Origin: Alienimonas californiensis
GTDB taxonomy: Bacteria > Planctomycetota > Planctomycetia > Planctomycetales > Planctomycetaceae
Reading direction: 5' to 3'
DNA length: 64,000 nucleotides
Assembly (NCBI RefSeq): GCF_007743815.1
Contig: NZ_CP036265.1
Coordinates: 4,595,823-4,659,822, forward strand
This document shows, piece by piece, positions 17,638-27,800 of the stretch. The notes beneath the pieces were generated by a model. That model had not been told where the DNA came from. It made no database searches and worked only from the letters and a program-made list of their open reading frames with translations. Each line of letters opens with the position of its first letter. The stretch's first letter is position 1. The translations under genes and the position numbers were made by a program.

Positions 17638-18347
17638 GTGTGCGGGCCGTTTTGTTCGGGCTGGCCGGTCTGGTTCTCATCCCGCTCGCCGGCTGCGACC
17701 GGGAGGAGGAACCGCCTGCCGCCCCGCCGCCGCGGGCGTGGGTTGAACAGTTGGACGAAAGCTCTCGCGGCGAGCGTACCGCGATCGAATTGAGCGCGGA
17801 GGGGCTGCGGCCAGACCATCTGTCCGCCCTCGGCAAAGGCGGCGAGGCGGTGGAACGCATCACGCTCGTCGACGTGCCGCAGACCGCGGACCGCGAGGCG
17901 TTCGACACTGCGTGGCGCTCCGTTCTTCCGTCGCTTCCCAACCTACGGCGGGTCACCTTTGACGGACCCGTTTCCGCGGATGTCTTCGCCGAGGCCGGCA
18001 CGCCGCCGCTGACGCATCTCAACCTGCCGGCGGCAGCGATGGGTTCGTCGGGGTTCCGGGCGCTGCTGGCGGGCCGACCGTCGCTGGAACTGCTCCGCCT
18101 GCACGCTCCAGGGGTGCGGGACGAGGATCTGGCGGGGCTGGCCGACCTGCCGCGGCTCCGATTCCTCCACCTGATCGACGCCCCCCTGACCGACGCCGCC
18201 GTGCCGCATCTCGCCGCGGGCCCGGCCTTGGAGTCCGTCTACCTGGACCGGTCGCGGCTGACGTGGGAGGGGTGGGAGGAACTGCACCGACTGCGGCCGG
18301 ACCTGCATCTGCACGCGGATCTGACCCATCCCGTCGGGGGGCATTGA
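17634..18347 (+). CDS. Leucine-rich-repeat lipoprotein
   Basis: 237 aa from a GTG start coupled to the BON gene. A lipoprotein signal with lipobox LAGC (Cys21) is followed by an acidic/Pro linker. From about residue 100 leucine-rich repeats are visible: LPNLRRVTFDGP, LTHLNLPAAAM, LELLRLHAPGVRDEDLAGL, LRFLHLIDAPLTDAAVPHL, LESVYLDRSRLTWEG. This style of LRR is common in planctomycete surface proteins and serves protein binding. The partner is unknown. Confidence 0.78.
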   Translation: MSVRAVLFGLAGLVLIPLAGCDREEEPPAAPPPRAWVEQLDESSRGERTAIELSAEGLRPDHLSALGKGGEAVERITLVDVPQTADREAFDTAWRSVLPSLPNLRRVTFDGPVSADVFAEAGTPPLTHLNLPAAAMGSSGFRALLAGRPSLELLRLHAPGVRDEDLAGLADLPRLRFLHLIDAPLTDAAVPHLAAGPALESVYLDRSRLTWEGWEELHRLRPDLHLHADLTHPVGGH

Positions 18348-18398
18348 TGCGTGGGGTTCGGTAGTCTGGGGAGCGTCTTTCATCCCCGGAGCCCTCCC

Positions 18399-19457
18399 AT
18401 GCTGACTCTTCGCCCGCTCGCCGTCATTCTTTCCGCCGCCACGGCTTGTTTTGCCGTGTGGGCCGGTGGGGTGGGGGCTCAGGACGAACGCGCCGCCGCC
18501 CCGTCCGTCGCCGCGGACGCCTTCCTGCAAACGCTCGATCCGGACCAGTTGAAGACGGCGGTCCTGCCGCCGGCGGACCCCTCGCGGCTGGACTGGCACT
18601 TCATCCCCAAGCCGACCCGCAAGGGCTTGCCGCTGAAGGAGATGAGCGACGAGCAACGCACGGCGGCCCGGACGCTGCTGGCCGCGCTGATCTCCGCGAC
18701 GGGGTACGAACGGGCGGAGCAGGTGATGACCCTCGAATCGGTCGTCGCCCTGCTGGAGAAGGACCCCGTAAAGCGCGACCCGCTGAAGTATTACTTCACC
18801 CTGTTCGGCCGCCCGAACGACGCCGGCGAGCCGTGGGCCGTCAGCGTGGAGGGGCACCACCTCTCGTTGAACTTTCTGATGAAGGGGAACGAAGCGATCG
18901 CCTCCACGCCGCTGTTCTACGGAGCGAACCCAGCGACCGTGCCGGACACGCTGCCGAAGGGCGCCGTTGCCGGGGTGGAAGCGGGCGACCGCATTCTCTC
19001 CGACGCGGAGGACGCCGGCTTCAAGCTGCTGGACAGCCTAACGGACGCTCAGCGGAAGGTCGCTCACGTGGATCCCGCCCTCCCGCGGGAGATCCGCAGC
19101 GCCGGTAAGGGCGCCTGGACGCCGCCGGCGATGAGCGAGCAGGACGGCCTGCGGGGCGTGAAGATGACCCCGCCGCAGCGCGAAAACCTGGAGCAGATCG
19201 TGCTGTGGCACCTCGCCCCGCTGCCCGAGGCCGAACGGGCGGAGAAGCTCGCCGCGCTGGAGCAGGCCGGCGGCCTGCGGGAACTGCGGTTCGCCTGGCT
19301 CGGAGCGACCGAACCGGGCGTCGGCCACGCCTACCGGGTCCGCGGACCGAGCCTGCTGATCGAGTTCGTGAACAGCCAGCCGGACAGCTTCGGCAACCCG
19401 GCGAATCACGCCCACGCCGTCGTCCACACCCCGGACGGCGACTTCGGCGTCGAGTAA
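18399..19457 (+). CDS. DUF3500 family secreted protein
   Basis: 352 aa starting at ATG 18399, which gives a signal peptide (LAVILSAATACFAVWAGGVGA); the frame is open 48 bp farther upstream but that part lacks signal-peptide character. The body matches DUF3500: LKYYFTLFGRPNDAGEPWAVSVEGHHLSLNF, GVEAGDRILSDAEDAGFKLL in part, and the C-terminal RGPSLLIEFVNSQ-NHAHAVVH motif with conserved histidines. Biochemical function of DUF3500 is not established to my knowledge. A hairpin right after the stop separates it from the convergent gene. Confidence 0.85.
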   Translation: MLTLRPLAVILSAATACFAVWAGGVGAQDERAAAPSVAADAFLQTLDPDQLKTAVLPPADPSRLDWHFIPKPTRKGLPLKEMSDEQRTAARTLLAALISATGYERAEQVMTLESVVALLEKDPVKRDPLKYYFTLFGRPNDAGEPWAVSVEGHHLSLNFLMKGNEAIASTPLFYGANPATVPDTLPKGAVAGVEAGDRILSDAEDAGFKLLDSLTDAQRKVAHVDPALPREIRSAGKGAWTPPAMSEQDGLRGVKMTPPQRENLEQIVLWHLAPLPEAERAEKLAALEQAGGLRELRFAWLGATEPGVGHAYRVRGPSLLIEFVNSQPDSFGNPANHAHAVVHTPDGDFGVE

Positions 19458-19466
19458 ACGCCCTGT

Positions 19467-19496
19467 GCCGCCGTGGCCGAAACGGGTCACGGCGGC
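19467..19496. terminator. Strong bidirectional hairpin between convergent genes
   Basis: GCCGCCGTGGCC (19467-19478) pairs with GGTCACGGCGGC (19485-19496) over 12 positions with one wobble and a GAAACG loop. It lies between the convergent DUF3500 gene and the minus-strand hydrolase-like gene. It would serve both, though no T-tract is present. Confidence 0.6.
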
Positions 19497-19514
19497 CGCG
19501 GGCGGCTCGGACTG

Positions 19515-21902
19515 TTACGAGGTCAGCTTCGTGGTGAACGTCATCGTGCGATCCCCGCGGTCGCGGAGGTCTTCGATCAGCGGGCCGATCTCCGGGGCGA
19601 GGAACCCCCGTTGGACCCGGCTGCCGTTGACGCGGACGTCGGCCTCCGCGGCGTAGTCGATCAGTTCCGGGCTCAACCAGACCGTGACCGGCTTGGCCCC
19701 GCAGCGGACGATCACGAGGTTGCCGTCGCGAGCCTCCGCCTCGATCGCCACGGTGCTGACCCGCCCCGGCCCCGGCGTGCGTCCGGCCGTGAGGACCGAG
19801 GAGGGCAGGCGGCCGGCTTCCACCCACCACTTCCGGGCCGCGGCCGGACGCAGGACCTGGGCGTCGAACGTCTTGGGGAACGGCGTGCGCGTGTGACGGG
19901 CGAACCAGTCGAGGATGCGGGGCACCTCTTCGGGATAGAGCTCCCGACCGCGGCCGAAGTATTCGACGTAGGTGACGTCGTGGCCGTCCTTCATCAGGTC
20001 GCGGAGGCGTTCCGCGTCGTCGCTGCGGCGAACGGGGCCGTACGGTTCGAGCTGCCCGCCGACGAGGTAGAGCGGGCAGTGGGCCGCGTTCTCCTCCAGG
20101 GCGGCGCCGAATTTCTTGACCCGCCCGCCGACCGCCGCGACGGCGGCGAACAGGTCCGGGCGGGCCAAGCCGACGTCGACCGCGGCGTCGCCGCCGTTCC
20201 AGTGCCCGGTGAGGTAGCAGCGGTCCGGATCGAGGGCGAAGCGGCGGCGGGCGTCCTCCACGACGGCCTCGACCGCCCGCAACTGATCGTCGCCGTAGGG
20301 GTGACCGCCGCCGGAGTTCGGCGGCCGGCCGGTGGTCGCTTCCAGATCGAGGGAGAGCACGACCATCCCGCGCGTCGTCGCCGGGCCGGGCACGACAGCT
20401 TCGCCGTTCTTTTTCGCTCCCCAGAACGCCGCACCGCCGCCGGCGCCGGTGGCGTAGGGACCGAGGACCACCAGCGACGGGTACAGCCGGTCCGGGTGGT
20501 AGCCGGGGGGCAGGACGACGGTGTACTTCGGCGGGCCGCCGGGCAGGCCGCTGGCACCGTAGCGGTCGTCGCAGGTCGTCTCGAACGGGCCGATCAGTCC
20601 GCTCGCATGGGGCGTTGGCGTCGCCGTCTCCGCCCACGGCCGCAGGCGGGGAATGATGGACCGCACGCCCAGCACGTCGACCTCCTCCAAGCCGCCCAGT
20701 TGGTCCCGCAGGGCCTCGACCCGCAAGCCGTCGGTGGCGACCAGCGCCTCCCGCAGCAGGCGCCGGGCCTCCCACAGGCCGGCGGCCCGGCGGGGATCGG
20801 TGTCCGCCCCGCCCGGACCGGCCGCCCAGCCGGAGTAGGCGAGGGCCAGCCGGTCCGCGGCCGGCAGGCCGTCGTCCGCGGCGAACTGGAGAAACGGGTC
20901 CAGCCGCGCGATCGTATCCGGGTTGATCGACTCGGCGATTTCGGAGCGGAAGGGCCGGTATCGCTCCTGATCCTCGGCGGACAACTCCCCGTGGAGCAGG
21001 TCGAACCGCACCCGGGCCAGGCCGATGCGGCGGTCGAGGTCCGCGTATTCCGCCCGCAGATCCGCCACCCGGCGGGCCGTCGCGGGGGGGACCTGCTGAT
21101 CCGGGAAGGCGGCGAGCGCCCGGCGGACGAGGTCGTGCTGGCCCGCGGACCGGCGGACCAGCAAGTCGCCCAGCAGCGAGGCCCCCACCGCCCCCCGCAG
21201 CCCCTCGGCGGCGGCGTCCGCGGCCCGAGACAGTTCCGGGAAGTCCCGCCGCACGGCGTCCAGTTCGGCGCCGGCCCGTTCGAGCAGCCCGGCCTCCGTG
21301 TAGAACCGCACCACGGCGAGGCGGTCGTCCGGGTTCTTCGGGTCGATATCCGTGGCAATCATCGCCGCCAGCCGCTCCGGCGGCACCGCGGAGACGTCCA
21401 GGCCGCTGCGCCACAGGTGCGTCGTGCTGGCCAGATCCAGCCCCTCGGCGGAGATGCTGCGGACGAACTGCACCACGTCCAGGTTCCCGTCGGGCGTGGC
21501 GAGGGTGACGGTCCGTCGGCCGTGATCGCTGAACGGCGTGAGGTTCGCCACGCTGCCGATCGTCAGGAGTTCCTGCACCGGTTCCGGATCGCGGTCGTCG
21601 AGCACGAACTCCACCCGGCCGCTGCGAAGATCCTCGGAGGGGTCGGTCTCCGCGATATTTTTCAGCCCGACGAAGGTGCGGCGGGTGAGGGTGTCGATCA
21701 ACTCCAGCGGCCGGAAGGCGTTCGGCTTCTCCGGGTCGGTCCCCGCCGGGGGCAGCATTTGATCGTCCGTCAACCCGAGCACGGGCATGATGCTGCCGAC
21801 GTGAACGGTGCCGTCCTTCGTCGTCACCGAACCGGCTCGGGCGGCACCGGCGACCGCCAGCAAGGCCGCGAGACTGGCAACGGCGGCGGCCGGGCGGAGC
21901 AT
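19515..21902 (-). CDS. Secreted alpha/beta-hydrolase (esterase/PHB-depolymerase-like) with replaced nucleophile
   Basis: 795 aa. The ATG at 21902 gives a signal peptide (AAVASLAALLAVAGAARA); the longer open frame upstream runs into purC. The first half (about 25-470) has no clear family and contains helical repeats. The C-terminal half has the alpha/beta-hydrolase pattern of poly-hydroxybutyrate depolymerase/feruloyl esterase types: YTVVLPPGYHPD, LYPSLVVLGP, GMVVLSLDLEAT, ALDPDRCYLTGHWNGGDAA and CPLYLVGGQLEPYG. The usual nucleophile elbow G-x-S-x-G reads G-H-W-N-G, with Trp568 in place of serine (TGG on the minus strand at 20199-20201). It may be non-catalytic or use another residue. A single-base error is not enough to make a Ser codon AGC/AGT, but TCG would need one change. 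Confidence 0.72.
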   Translation of the reverse strand: MLRPAAAVASLAALLAVAGAARAGSVTTKDGTVHVGSIMPVLGLTDDQMLPPAGTDPEKPNAFRPLELIDTLTRRTFVGLKNIAETDPSEDLRSGRVEFVLDDRDPEPVQELLTIGSVANLTPFSDHGRRTVTLATPDGNLDVVQFVRSISAEGLDLASTTHLWRSGLDVSAVPPERLAAMIATDIDPKNPDDRLAVVRFYTEAGLLERAGAELDAVRRDFPELSRAADAAAEGLRGAVGASLLGDLLVRRSAGQHDLVRRALAAFPDQQVPPATARRVADLRAEYADLDRRIGLARVRFDLLHGELSAEDQERYRPFRSEIAESINPDTIARLDPFLQFAADDGLPAADRLALAYSGWAAGPGGADTDPRRAAGLWEARRLLREALVATDGLRVEALRDQLGGLEEVDVLGVRSIIPRLRPWAETATPTPHASGLIGPFETTCDDRYGASGLPGGPPKYTVVLPPGYHPDRLYPSLVVLGPYATGAGGGAAFWGAKKNGEAVVPGPATTRGMVVLSLDLEATTGRPPNSGGGHPYGDDQLRAVEAVVEDARRRFALDPDRCYLTGHWNGGDAAVDVGLARPDLFAAVAAVGGRVKKFGAALEENAAHCPLYLVGGQLEPYGPVRRSDDAERLRDLMKDGHDVTYVEYFGRGRELYPEEVPRILDWFARHTRTPFPKTFDAQVLRPAAARKWWVEAGRLPSSVLTAGRTPGPGRVSTVAIEAEARDGNLVIVRCGAKPVTVWLSPELIDYAAEADVRVNGSRVQRGFLAPEIGPLIEDLRDRGDRTMTFTTKLTS

Positions 21903-21933
21903 CACGGGGCGGTTCCGACGGAGACCGGGAAGA

Positions 21934-21962
21934 ACGGGGGCTTCTGTAGTGTCGGCCCCCGT
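21934..21962. terminator. Inverted repeat between purC and the hydrolase-like gene
   Basis: ACGGGGGC (21934-21941) and GCCCCCGT (21955-21962) are perfect eight-base arms with a 13-nt loop, downstream of the purC stop and upstream of the hydrolase-like start on the minus strand. Could end purC transcription; no T-tract. Confidence 0.35.
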
Positions 21963-22030
21963 GGGGAAGCGGTCCATCCCCGCCGTCAGCACCCGTGCGA
22001 CCCGTCCCCCGCTGGGCAGGGGATCGCCGC

Positions 22031-22999
22031 TCAGGGGGCGTCGGCGCCGGTCAGCAGGCGGTGGGCGGCCCGGTACTTCTCCGCGGTGCGCTCCGCGATC
22101 TCCGGCGGGAGCGGGGGCGGGGGGCTGTTGCGGTCCCAGTCGCTGGCCAGCAGCCAGTCGCGGACGAACTGCTTGTCGAAACTGGGCTGCGCCCCGCCGG
22201 AGGCGTAGCCTTCCGCCGGCCAGTAACGGGAGCTGTCCGGCGTGAGGGCTTCGTCGCACAGCCGCAGGACGGGTTCGCCGCTCGCGTCCGTCTCGCCGGG
22301 CAGGGCGCCGAACTCGAACTTCGTGTCCGCGAGGATCAACCCGCACTCGGCGGCGTGGGCGGCCGCCTTTTCGTAGAGGGCGAGCGTCAGCACCCGCAGT
22401 CGCTCCGCGGTTTTCACCCCCACGGCCTCGGCGGCCCGTTCGATCGAGACGTTTTCGTCGTGCCCCTCGGCGGCCTTGGTGGCCGGGGTGAAGATCGGGG
22501 AGGGCAGGCGGGCGGACTCCGTCAGCCCCGCCGGCAGCGGCACGCCGCAGACGGCGCGGTTCGCCTGATACTCCTTCCACCCGCTGCCCGACAGGTACCC
22601 CCGGGCGACGCACTCCACCGGGAACATCTCGCACCGCCGCGCGATCACCGCTCGGGCGGCCAGTTCCCGCCGGTCGTCGTCCGCCAGCCCGTCCAGCGGC
22701 AGGTCGTCGACGGAGCGGCCGGTGCGGTGATCAGGGACGTTCAGAAAGTCGAACCACCAGTTCGACAGGCTCGTCAGCACCCGTCCCTTGCCGGGGATGC
22801 CGGTCGGCAGGACGTAATCGAAGGCGCTGAGGCGGTCGGAGGCGCAGACCAGCAGGCAGCCCGCCAACTCCGGAATCCGTCCGGCGAGCGGGGTCAGATC
22901 GAAGACGTCCCGCACCTTGCCCCGCAGGACGGGCAGGTCGGGAAACTCCGTCTGAAGCACGGCTCCGGCGGCGTCGCGGCGAAACGCCGAGCGGGTCAT
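22031..22999 (-). CDS. purC: Phosphoribosylaminoimidazole-succinocarboxamide synthase
   Basis: 322 aa. Cytoplasmic ATP-dependent ligase joining CAIR and aspartate to SAICAR in purine synthesis. Family motifs are clear: VLRGKVRDVFDL (nucleotide-binding N-terminus), LLVCASDRLSAFDYVLP, the PVECVARGYLSGSGWKEY segment, TPATKAAEGHDENVS, and LILADTKFEFG with ...LCDEALTPDSSRYWP near the C-terminus. This is the longer, about 300-residue version of PurC. The ATG at 22999 gives the expected N-terminus; the upstream extension of the frame is Arg/Pro-rich. It is divergent from the GH10-like gene across 176 bp. Confidence 0.95.
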   Translation of the reverse strand: MTRSAFRRDAAGAVLQTEFPDLPVLRGKVRDVFDLTPLAGRIPELAGCLLVCASDRLSAFDYVLPTGIPGKGRVLTSLSNWWFDFLNVPDHRTGRSVDDLPLDGLADDDRRELAARAVIARRCEMFPVECVARGYLSGSGWKEYQANRAVCGVPLPAGLTESARLPSPIFTPATKAAEGHDENVSIERAAEAVGVKTAERLRVLTLALYEKAAAHAAECGLILADTKFEFGALPGETDASGEPVLRLCDEALTPDSSRYWPAEGYASGGAQPSFDKQFVRDWLLASDWDRNSPPPPLPPEIAERTAEKYRAAHRLLTGADAP

Positions 23000-23175
23000 C
23001 GAAGGTCGGTGCGGAAGGACGGCGGGACGGAGGGGTGGCGCGGACCGTAGCGGGGCGGCGGGTCGTCGGCAACGGGGGCGGCGCCAAGGCCGATTGCGTC
23101 CGCCGCGATCGTCCCGCAAACTTGCCCCGCGGTCGAACGTCGGCCGGGATCCCGCCCTCCGATTCGAACGCCCGC

Positions 23176-24771
23176 ATGGGGCAGATGCGGTTCATCGTCG
23201 CCCCGCCGGACCGGCTTCGCACAAAAGCGGAGCTGGCGGCGGTGCACGTGGTGGGCCCGGGGGAACGCGTCGAACCGGCGACCGTCACCCGGATGGGCGA
23301 CCTGCTGATCGTCGATCGCCCCGGATCCGGCAGCGCCCGCCTGCGATGTCCGTGGCCGGTGCCCGGGTTCGGCAATCCCGTCGTCGCGACGTGCAGCCTG
23401 TCGGAGCACACCGTCGACGCGGAGCCGCACCGCCTGGTCGTCGAACTGGCCCGCGGCCTGGTGGGCGTCGCCCGGGAGCAGGTCGCCGCGGCGCGGCGGG
23501 CGAACGTCGAGTTGACCGCGAAGGTGCTGGAAACGCTGGGCCGGGCTTGGGGATCGTTCGTCCGCGGGGCGTGCGGGGAGCAGGGGGGCACGCCGGAGCA
23601 GGCCGCCGCCGCCGCGGAGCAATCGATCGCCGCCGCCTGTGCCGTCGCGGACGCCGTCGCCGCCGCCCGGGCGGATCGCCGGCTGGCGCTGGTGAAGCGG
23701 CAGTCGTCCCACCCGCCGGCCTCGCTGGCGGTGCGAGCCGGCGAGAATCCCGACCCCAAGGTGCGGTTGCCCTCCGCGTTGTTCGGCCCGTTCCGCACCG
23801 CGGCGATCCCGGCCGGGTGGGCGTCCATCGAGCCGGTCCGCGGGAAACGGGATTGGCGGGTGCTCGACGCCGCCCTCGACCGCTGCGAAGCCGTCGGCGC
23901 CGTCCCGGCCGTGGGGCCGCTGCTCGATTTCACCCCGGGCGGTCTGCCGGACTGGCTCCTGGAATACCGCGGCTCCCCCGGCAACCTGGAGAGCCTCTGC
24001 GCCGACTTCGTGGAGACCGCCATCGCCCGCATCACCGGCCGGGTGCGGACCATCGAGGTCTGCGGGGCGGCGAACATCGGCGGGGCGCTGGGACTGGACG
24101 AACCGACCCGGCTCGGCCTGGTTGCCCGCACGGTGCAGGTGGCCCGCGGCGTGGACGAGGAGAATCGCCTGTTCCTGCGAATCGCCCGACCATTCGGCGA
24201 CTACCTCGCCCGCGGCGAGCACCGCCTGGCGCCGTTGCAGTTCGCCGACGCCCTCTCCCGGGCCGGCGTCGGGCTGGACGGGGTCACGCTAGAGTTGGCC
24301 GTCGGCTTTGAAGAGGTCGGCACGCCGCCCCGGACGCTGGCCGGCTACGAACGCCTGCTGGCCGGGTGGAGCAAGCTCGGCGTGCCGCTGCGGATCTCGC
24401 TGGCGGCCCCCGCCGTCCCGCCCAGCAGCGGCGTCGTGCCGGACGATTGGCGCTCCGGCGGCAGCCCCACGAAGCAGGCGGAGTGGATCCGCCATCATCT
24501 GCCGCTGTTCTTCGCCACCGACCCGGTTGTCGAGGTGGAATGGGCCCTCGCCCGGGACTCCGCCCCCGGCGCCAAGCCGGAGCGATTGAACGGCGGCGGC
24601 CTGCTGTCCGCCGACGGCGCCCAGCGCCCGGCGCTGGAGTTGTTCGCCGAGTTCGCCCGGCAGTTCGCCGTCGATCCGGACGCCGGTACGCATCTGGATA
24701 TGCCGACGATGGACGACACCGAGGAGCTCGGCGAGCCCCCGACCTGGTCGGGCCAAGCCTACCGCAGCTGA
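23176..24771 (+). CDS. GH10-like TIM-barrel protein lacking the catalytic glutamates
   Basis: 531 aa from ATG 23176 (an in-frame ATG at 23185 is also possible). Residues 1-230 are a beta-rich and helical N-terminal part. Residues 235-500 follow the family-10 glycoside hydrolase barrel: SLFGPFRTAAIPAGWASIEPVRGKRDW-like start, LDAALDRCEAVGAVPAVGPLLDF, then LPDWLLEY. The acid/base motif W-D-V-V-N-E aligns with IEVCGAA, and the nucleophile motif ITELD aligns with ISLAAPA. Both catalytic glutamates are therefore missing, so it may bind carbohydrate rather than hydrolyse it. Alignment was by eye. No signal peptide is evident. The protein may act with the PQQ-propeller gene 92 bp downstream. Confidence 0.6.
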   Translation: MGQMRFIVAPPDRLRTKAELAAVHVVGPGERVEPATVTRMGDLLIVDRPGSGSARLRCPWPVPGFGNPVVATCSLSEHTVDAEPHRLVVELARGLVGVAREQVAAARRANVELTAKVLETLGRAWGSFVRGACGEQGGTPEQAAAAAEQSIAAACAVADAVAAARADRRLALVKRQSSHPPASLAVRAGENPDPKVRLPSALFGPFRTAAIPAGWASIEPVRGKRDWRVLDAALDRCEAVGAVPAVGPLLDFTPGGLPDWLLEYRGSPGNLESLCADFVETAIARITGRVRTIEVCGAANIGGALGLDEPTRLGLVARTVQVARGVDEENRLFLRIARPFGDYLARGEHRLAPLQFADALSRAGVGLDGVTLELAVGFEEVGTPPRTLAGYERLLAGWSKLGVPLRISLAAPAVPPSSGVVPDDWRSGGSPTKQAEWIRHHLPLFFATDPVVEVEWALARDSAPGAKPERLNGGGLLSADGAQRPALELFAEFARQFAVDPDAGTHLDMPTMDDTEELGEPPTWSGQAYRS

Positions 24772-24863
24772 CCCGCCGTCGGCCGCCCGGCGCCGGAAGG
24801 CATCAAGCGATTGCTCCGGGACCGCAGCCGGCCGGCCGGGTATGCTTCCGGCCCGCATCCCCG

Positions 24864-27800
24864 ATGGCCCCCGCGATGCTTCGCCGACGCCTGTTCCTCC
24901 GCGGTTCCGCCCGCGATCCGCGCCGGTTCGTTCTACTCGCCGCGCTCTGTGCTGCCTGCTGCGCCGCGGCCTTCGGCCCGGCACAGGATTTTGAGCAGGA
25001 GCAAATCGAAGACGCGGCACAGTCGGAGAACGGATCGGACCGCGGTCCGAACGCCCCAATCGCGTTCCGGGCCGAGACGCCGATGTTCAATCTTGATCGG
25101 TCTTCGGCCCGGCAGGTGGAACTCGCCCGCCGGGCGCTGAATGACGGGGGGATCGCCGAGGCGATCGATCTGGCGGCGCTGGCGGCCCGAGCGACGGACG
25201 ATTCCATTCTGCCGGACGGTACGCCGGTCCGGGCCGCAGCCGCGGACGTGCTTCTTGAAGCAGCGAAGGCGGACGCCCGGCTGGTCGAGTTGCGACTCGG
25301 GGCCGCCGCCGAAGACGCCTACGAGGCGGCCGCCGCCCGGGGCGATCTGGCGGGACTGGCGACCGTCGCGGCCCGCTTTCCCGGCTCCGCCGCCGGCCGG
25401 AAGGCCGCCGTTCGCGTCGCCGACCTGCACCTCGACCGCGGGGAATATGCGGAGGCCGCCCGGCTGTACGACGGCCTCATCGCCCGCTCCGCGGACGCAG
25501 ACGACCGTTCCCGCTGGCGGATGAAGGCTGCCGCGGCCTGTCAGCGAACCGGCGACTCCGCCACCGCCGCCGCATTGCTGAGCCAGATCCCGCCCGCGGA
25601 CCGGGCGTTGTTCTTCGCCTCGATCGGGCAGGACGCAGGGCTCGACGTGTCCAACGACGCCGCAACGCTGGCGGCGCTGGATCAGGTCGTCGCCCCGCCG
25701 GCCGCGGCGCTGGGGGAGTGGCCCTGGGTCGGCCGATTGCCGGGGCGGGCAATCGCGCGGCCCGGCGAGCCGGCGCCGGAGCCGGTAAACGCGGTGGGGG
25801 GGCCGATCTGGACGGAGAACCTCACGGAACTGATCCCCCCGACGGGCGCCGACGGGCCGGGGCCCGTCATCGCATCGAGCGTGCGCCGGGATCGGGCGAA
25901 GCGGGGCGAGTCGCTGTGGCCCGCGTCCCGTCCGCTGGCGTTGCGCGACGACGCCGCGGCCGGGGGCGGGAAGGGGCTGACGATGGTCTACGCCACGCCC
26001 GCCGGCGTCACCGCGGCCGACGCCGCGACCGGGGAGGTCCGCTGGAAAAGCGGTCTGCTGCCGGATTCCGACTACTACCGCCTCACCCGGGCGGAGGAAC
26101 AACCCGTGCTGCCGGACAGCGGCCGGGCGGTCACCGGGTTGCTGAATCTCTATGAGGAGCGGGCCTACCGCGACGCCACCGCCGGGGCCCTCTCGGCGGA
26201 CGACCGGCACGTGTACGCGGTTCGCAACCTCGATTTGCCCAAACGTGACCTGCGACCGGACTACGATCCGCGGTTCGACGGCGGGGCTAATCAAGCGCGC
26301 CGGTCGCGGGCGAACCGGCTGGTCGCCTATGAACGGCACACCGGCCGCACGGCATGGACGCTGGGCGGGCCGAATCGGTCGGTGAATCCCGTCGCCGCAG
26401 TCGGGGCGGACGACGGCGCCGACGGCGCTTTCTTCTGCGGCCCCCCGCTGCCGACGCCGCAGGGGCTGGCCGTGCTCGCGGAGACCGGCGGGGTGCTGCG
26501 GTTGCTCGTGCTCGATCCGGCCGACGGAACGGTGATGCGGGCCCTGCCGATCGGGGTGCCGGCGCTGCCGCTGTTCGAACCGCCGCGGTGGCGGGAGGCG
26601 GCGCTGGGCGTCTCCGCGGCCGCCGGGCTCTGGATCGTCCCGTCGTCGGCCGGCGGCGTCGCGGCGCTCGATCCGCTGACCGGCAGTTTTGTCTGGACCT
26701 ACCGCTATCAGTCGACGGTGGAGGTGGAGGACGGCCCGCCGGCGCCGCGGCGGGGATCGTTCGGCTCCTCCGACGACGATTTGCCCCGCTGGGTCGATCA
26801 GCCCCCGAAGGTCGCCGCCGGGCGGGCGCTGCTCACGCCTCGGGACTCCGAGGAGTTGCACTGCCTCGATCTGGCGACCGGCGATCCGCTGTGGATTCGA
26901 CCGCGGGGCACCGGTCGCCAGATCGCCGGCGTGGTGGAGGGCGAGGACGGCCTGACGGCCCTGCTGGTCGGCGACGACGGCGTGCGGGCGCTGGCGCTGG
27001 CCGACGGTGCCGAACGCTGGTTCGCTCCGCTGCCGCCCGCGGCGGGCGACGCCGTGCTGACCGGGGATGTGCTGATCGTGCCGCTTGCCGACGACACCCT
27101 CGCCGCGGTGCGGACGCAGGACGGCGGGGTGCTGAATCGACTCCCCGCGACGGGTGCCGCCGGCAATCTGATCGCCGCCGGCGGGCGCCTGCTGAGCCAG
27201 ACGCCGGAGGGCGTCGCCGCCTTCCCCACCCGGAAGGAAACGGCCGCACGCATCGAGGCGGCGTTCGCCACGGAGGGTGCCGACCGCGGGCCGGCGCTGC
27301 TGTTGCGGGCCGGACTGGCCCTACAGGAAGGTCGGCACGTGGACGCGGTCTCCGACCTGATCGCTGCGGCCGAAGCGCCCGCTCCGCAGGGCGGCGCCGG
27401 CGTCGCCGCCCGCTTTGCGGCCGGGGTGGCGCGGGATCGGCTGTCTGAGGCCCTCGCCGACGGTCTGCGACGCGACTTCGCCGCCTTCGCTCCGCTGCTG
27501 CGAGAGGCGTCCGGCGTGCTGGGCGATCCGCCGGTGGGCGAGGTGGCCCGGGCTTACGCCGACGGACTGAGCGACGCCGGCCGCCGCCGCGAAGCCTTCC
27601 GCGTTCTGGCCCAGACCGGCGACGGCTCCTCCCGCCCCGATACGCGAGCCGACGCCTGGGCGCGGCGTCGGCTGCCCGCCCTCTTCACCGAGGCGGACGC
27701 TGCGGAACGGGAGGCGATGGTCGCCGACGTCGCCGCCGCCCACGCCGATGCCGGCGACGACATTGCGGCTCTGGAAGCGTTCGCCCAGCGGTTCGGCCGG

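Noticed and set aside
19473..22208. Plus-strand frame opposite the hydrolase-like gene
   Set aside because: Low-complexity Arg/Gly/Ala sequence without motifs; the minus-strand reading has a signal peptide and hydrolase-fold motifs.
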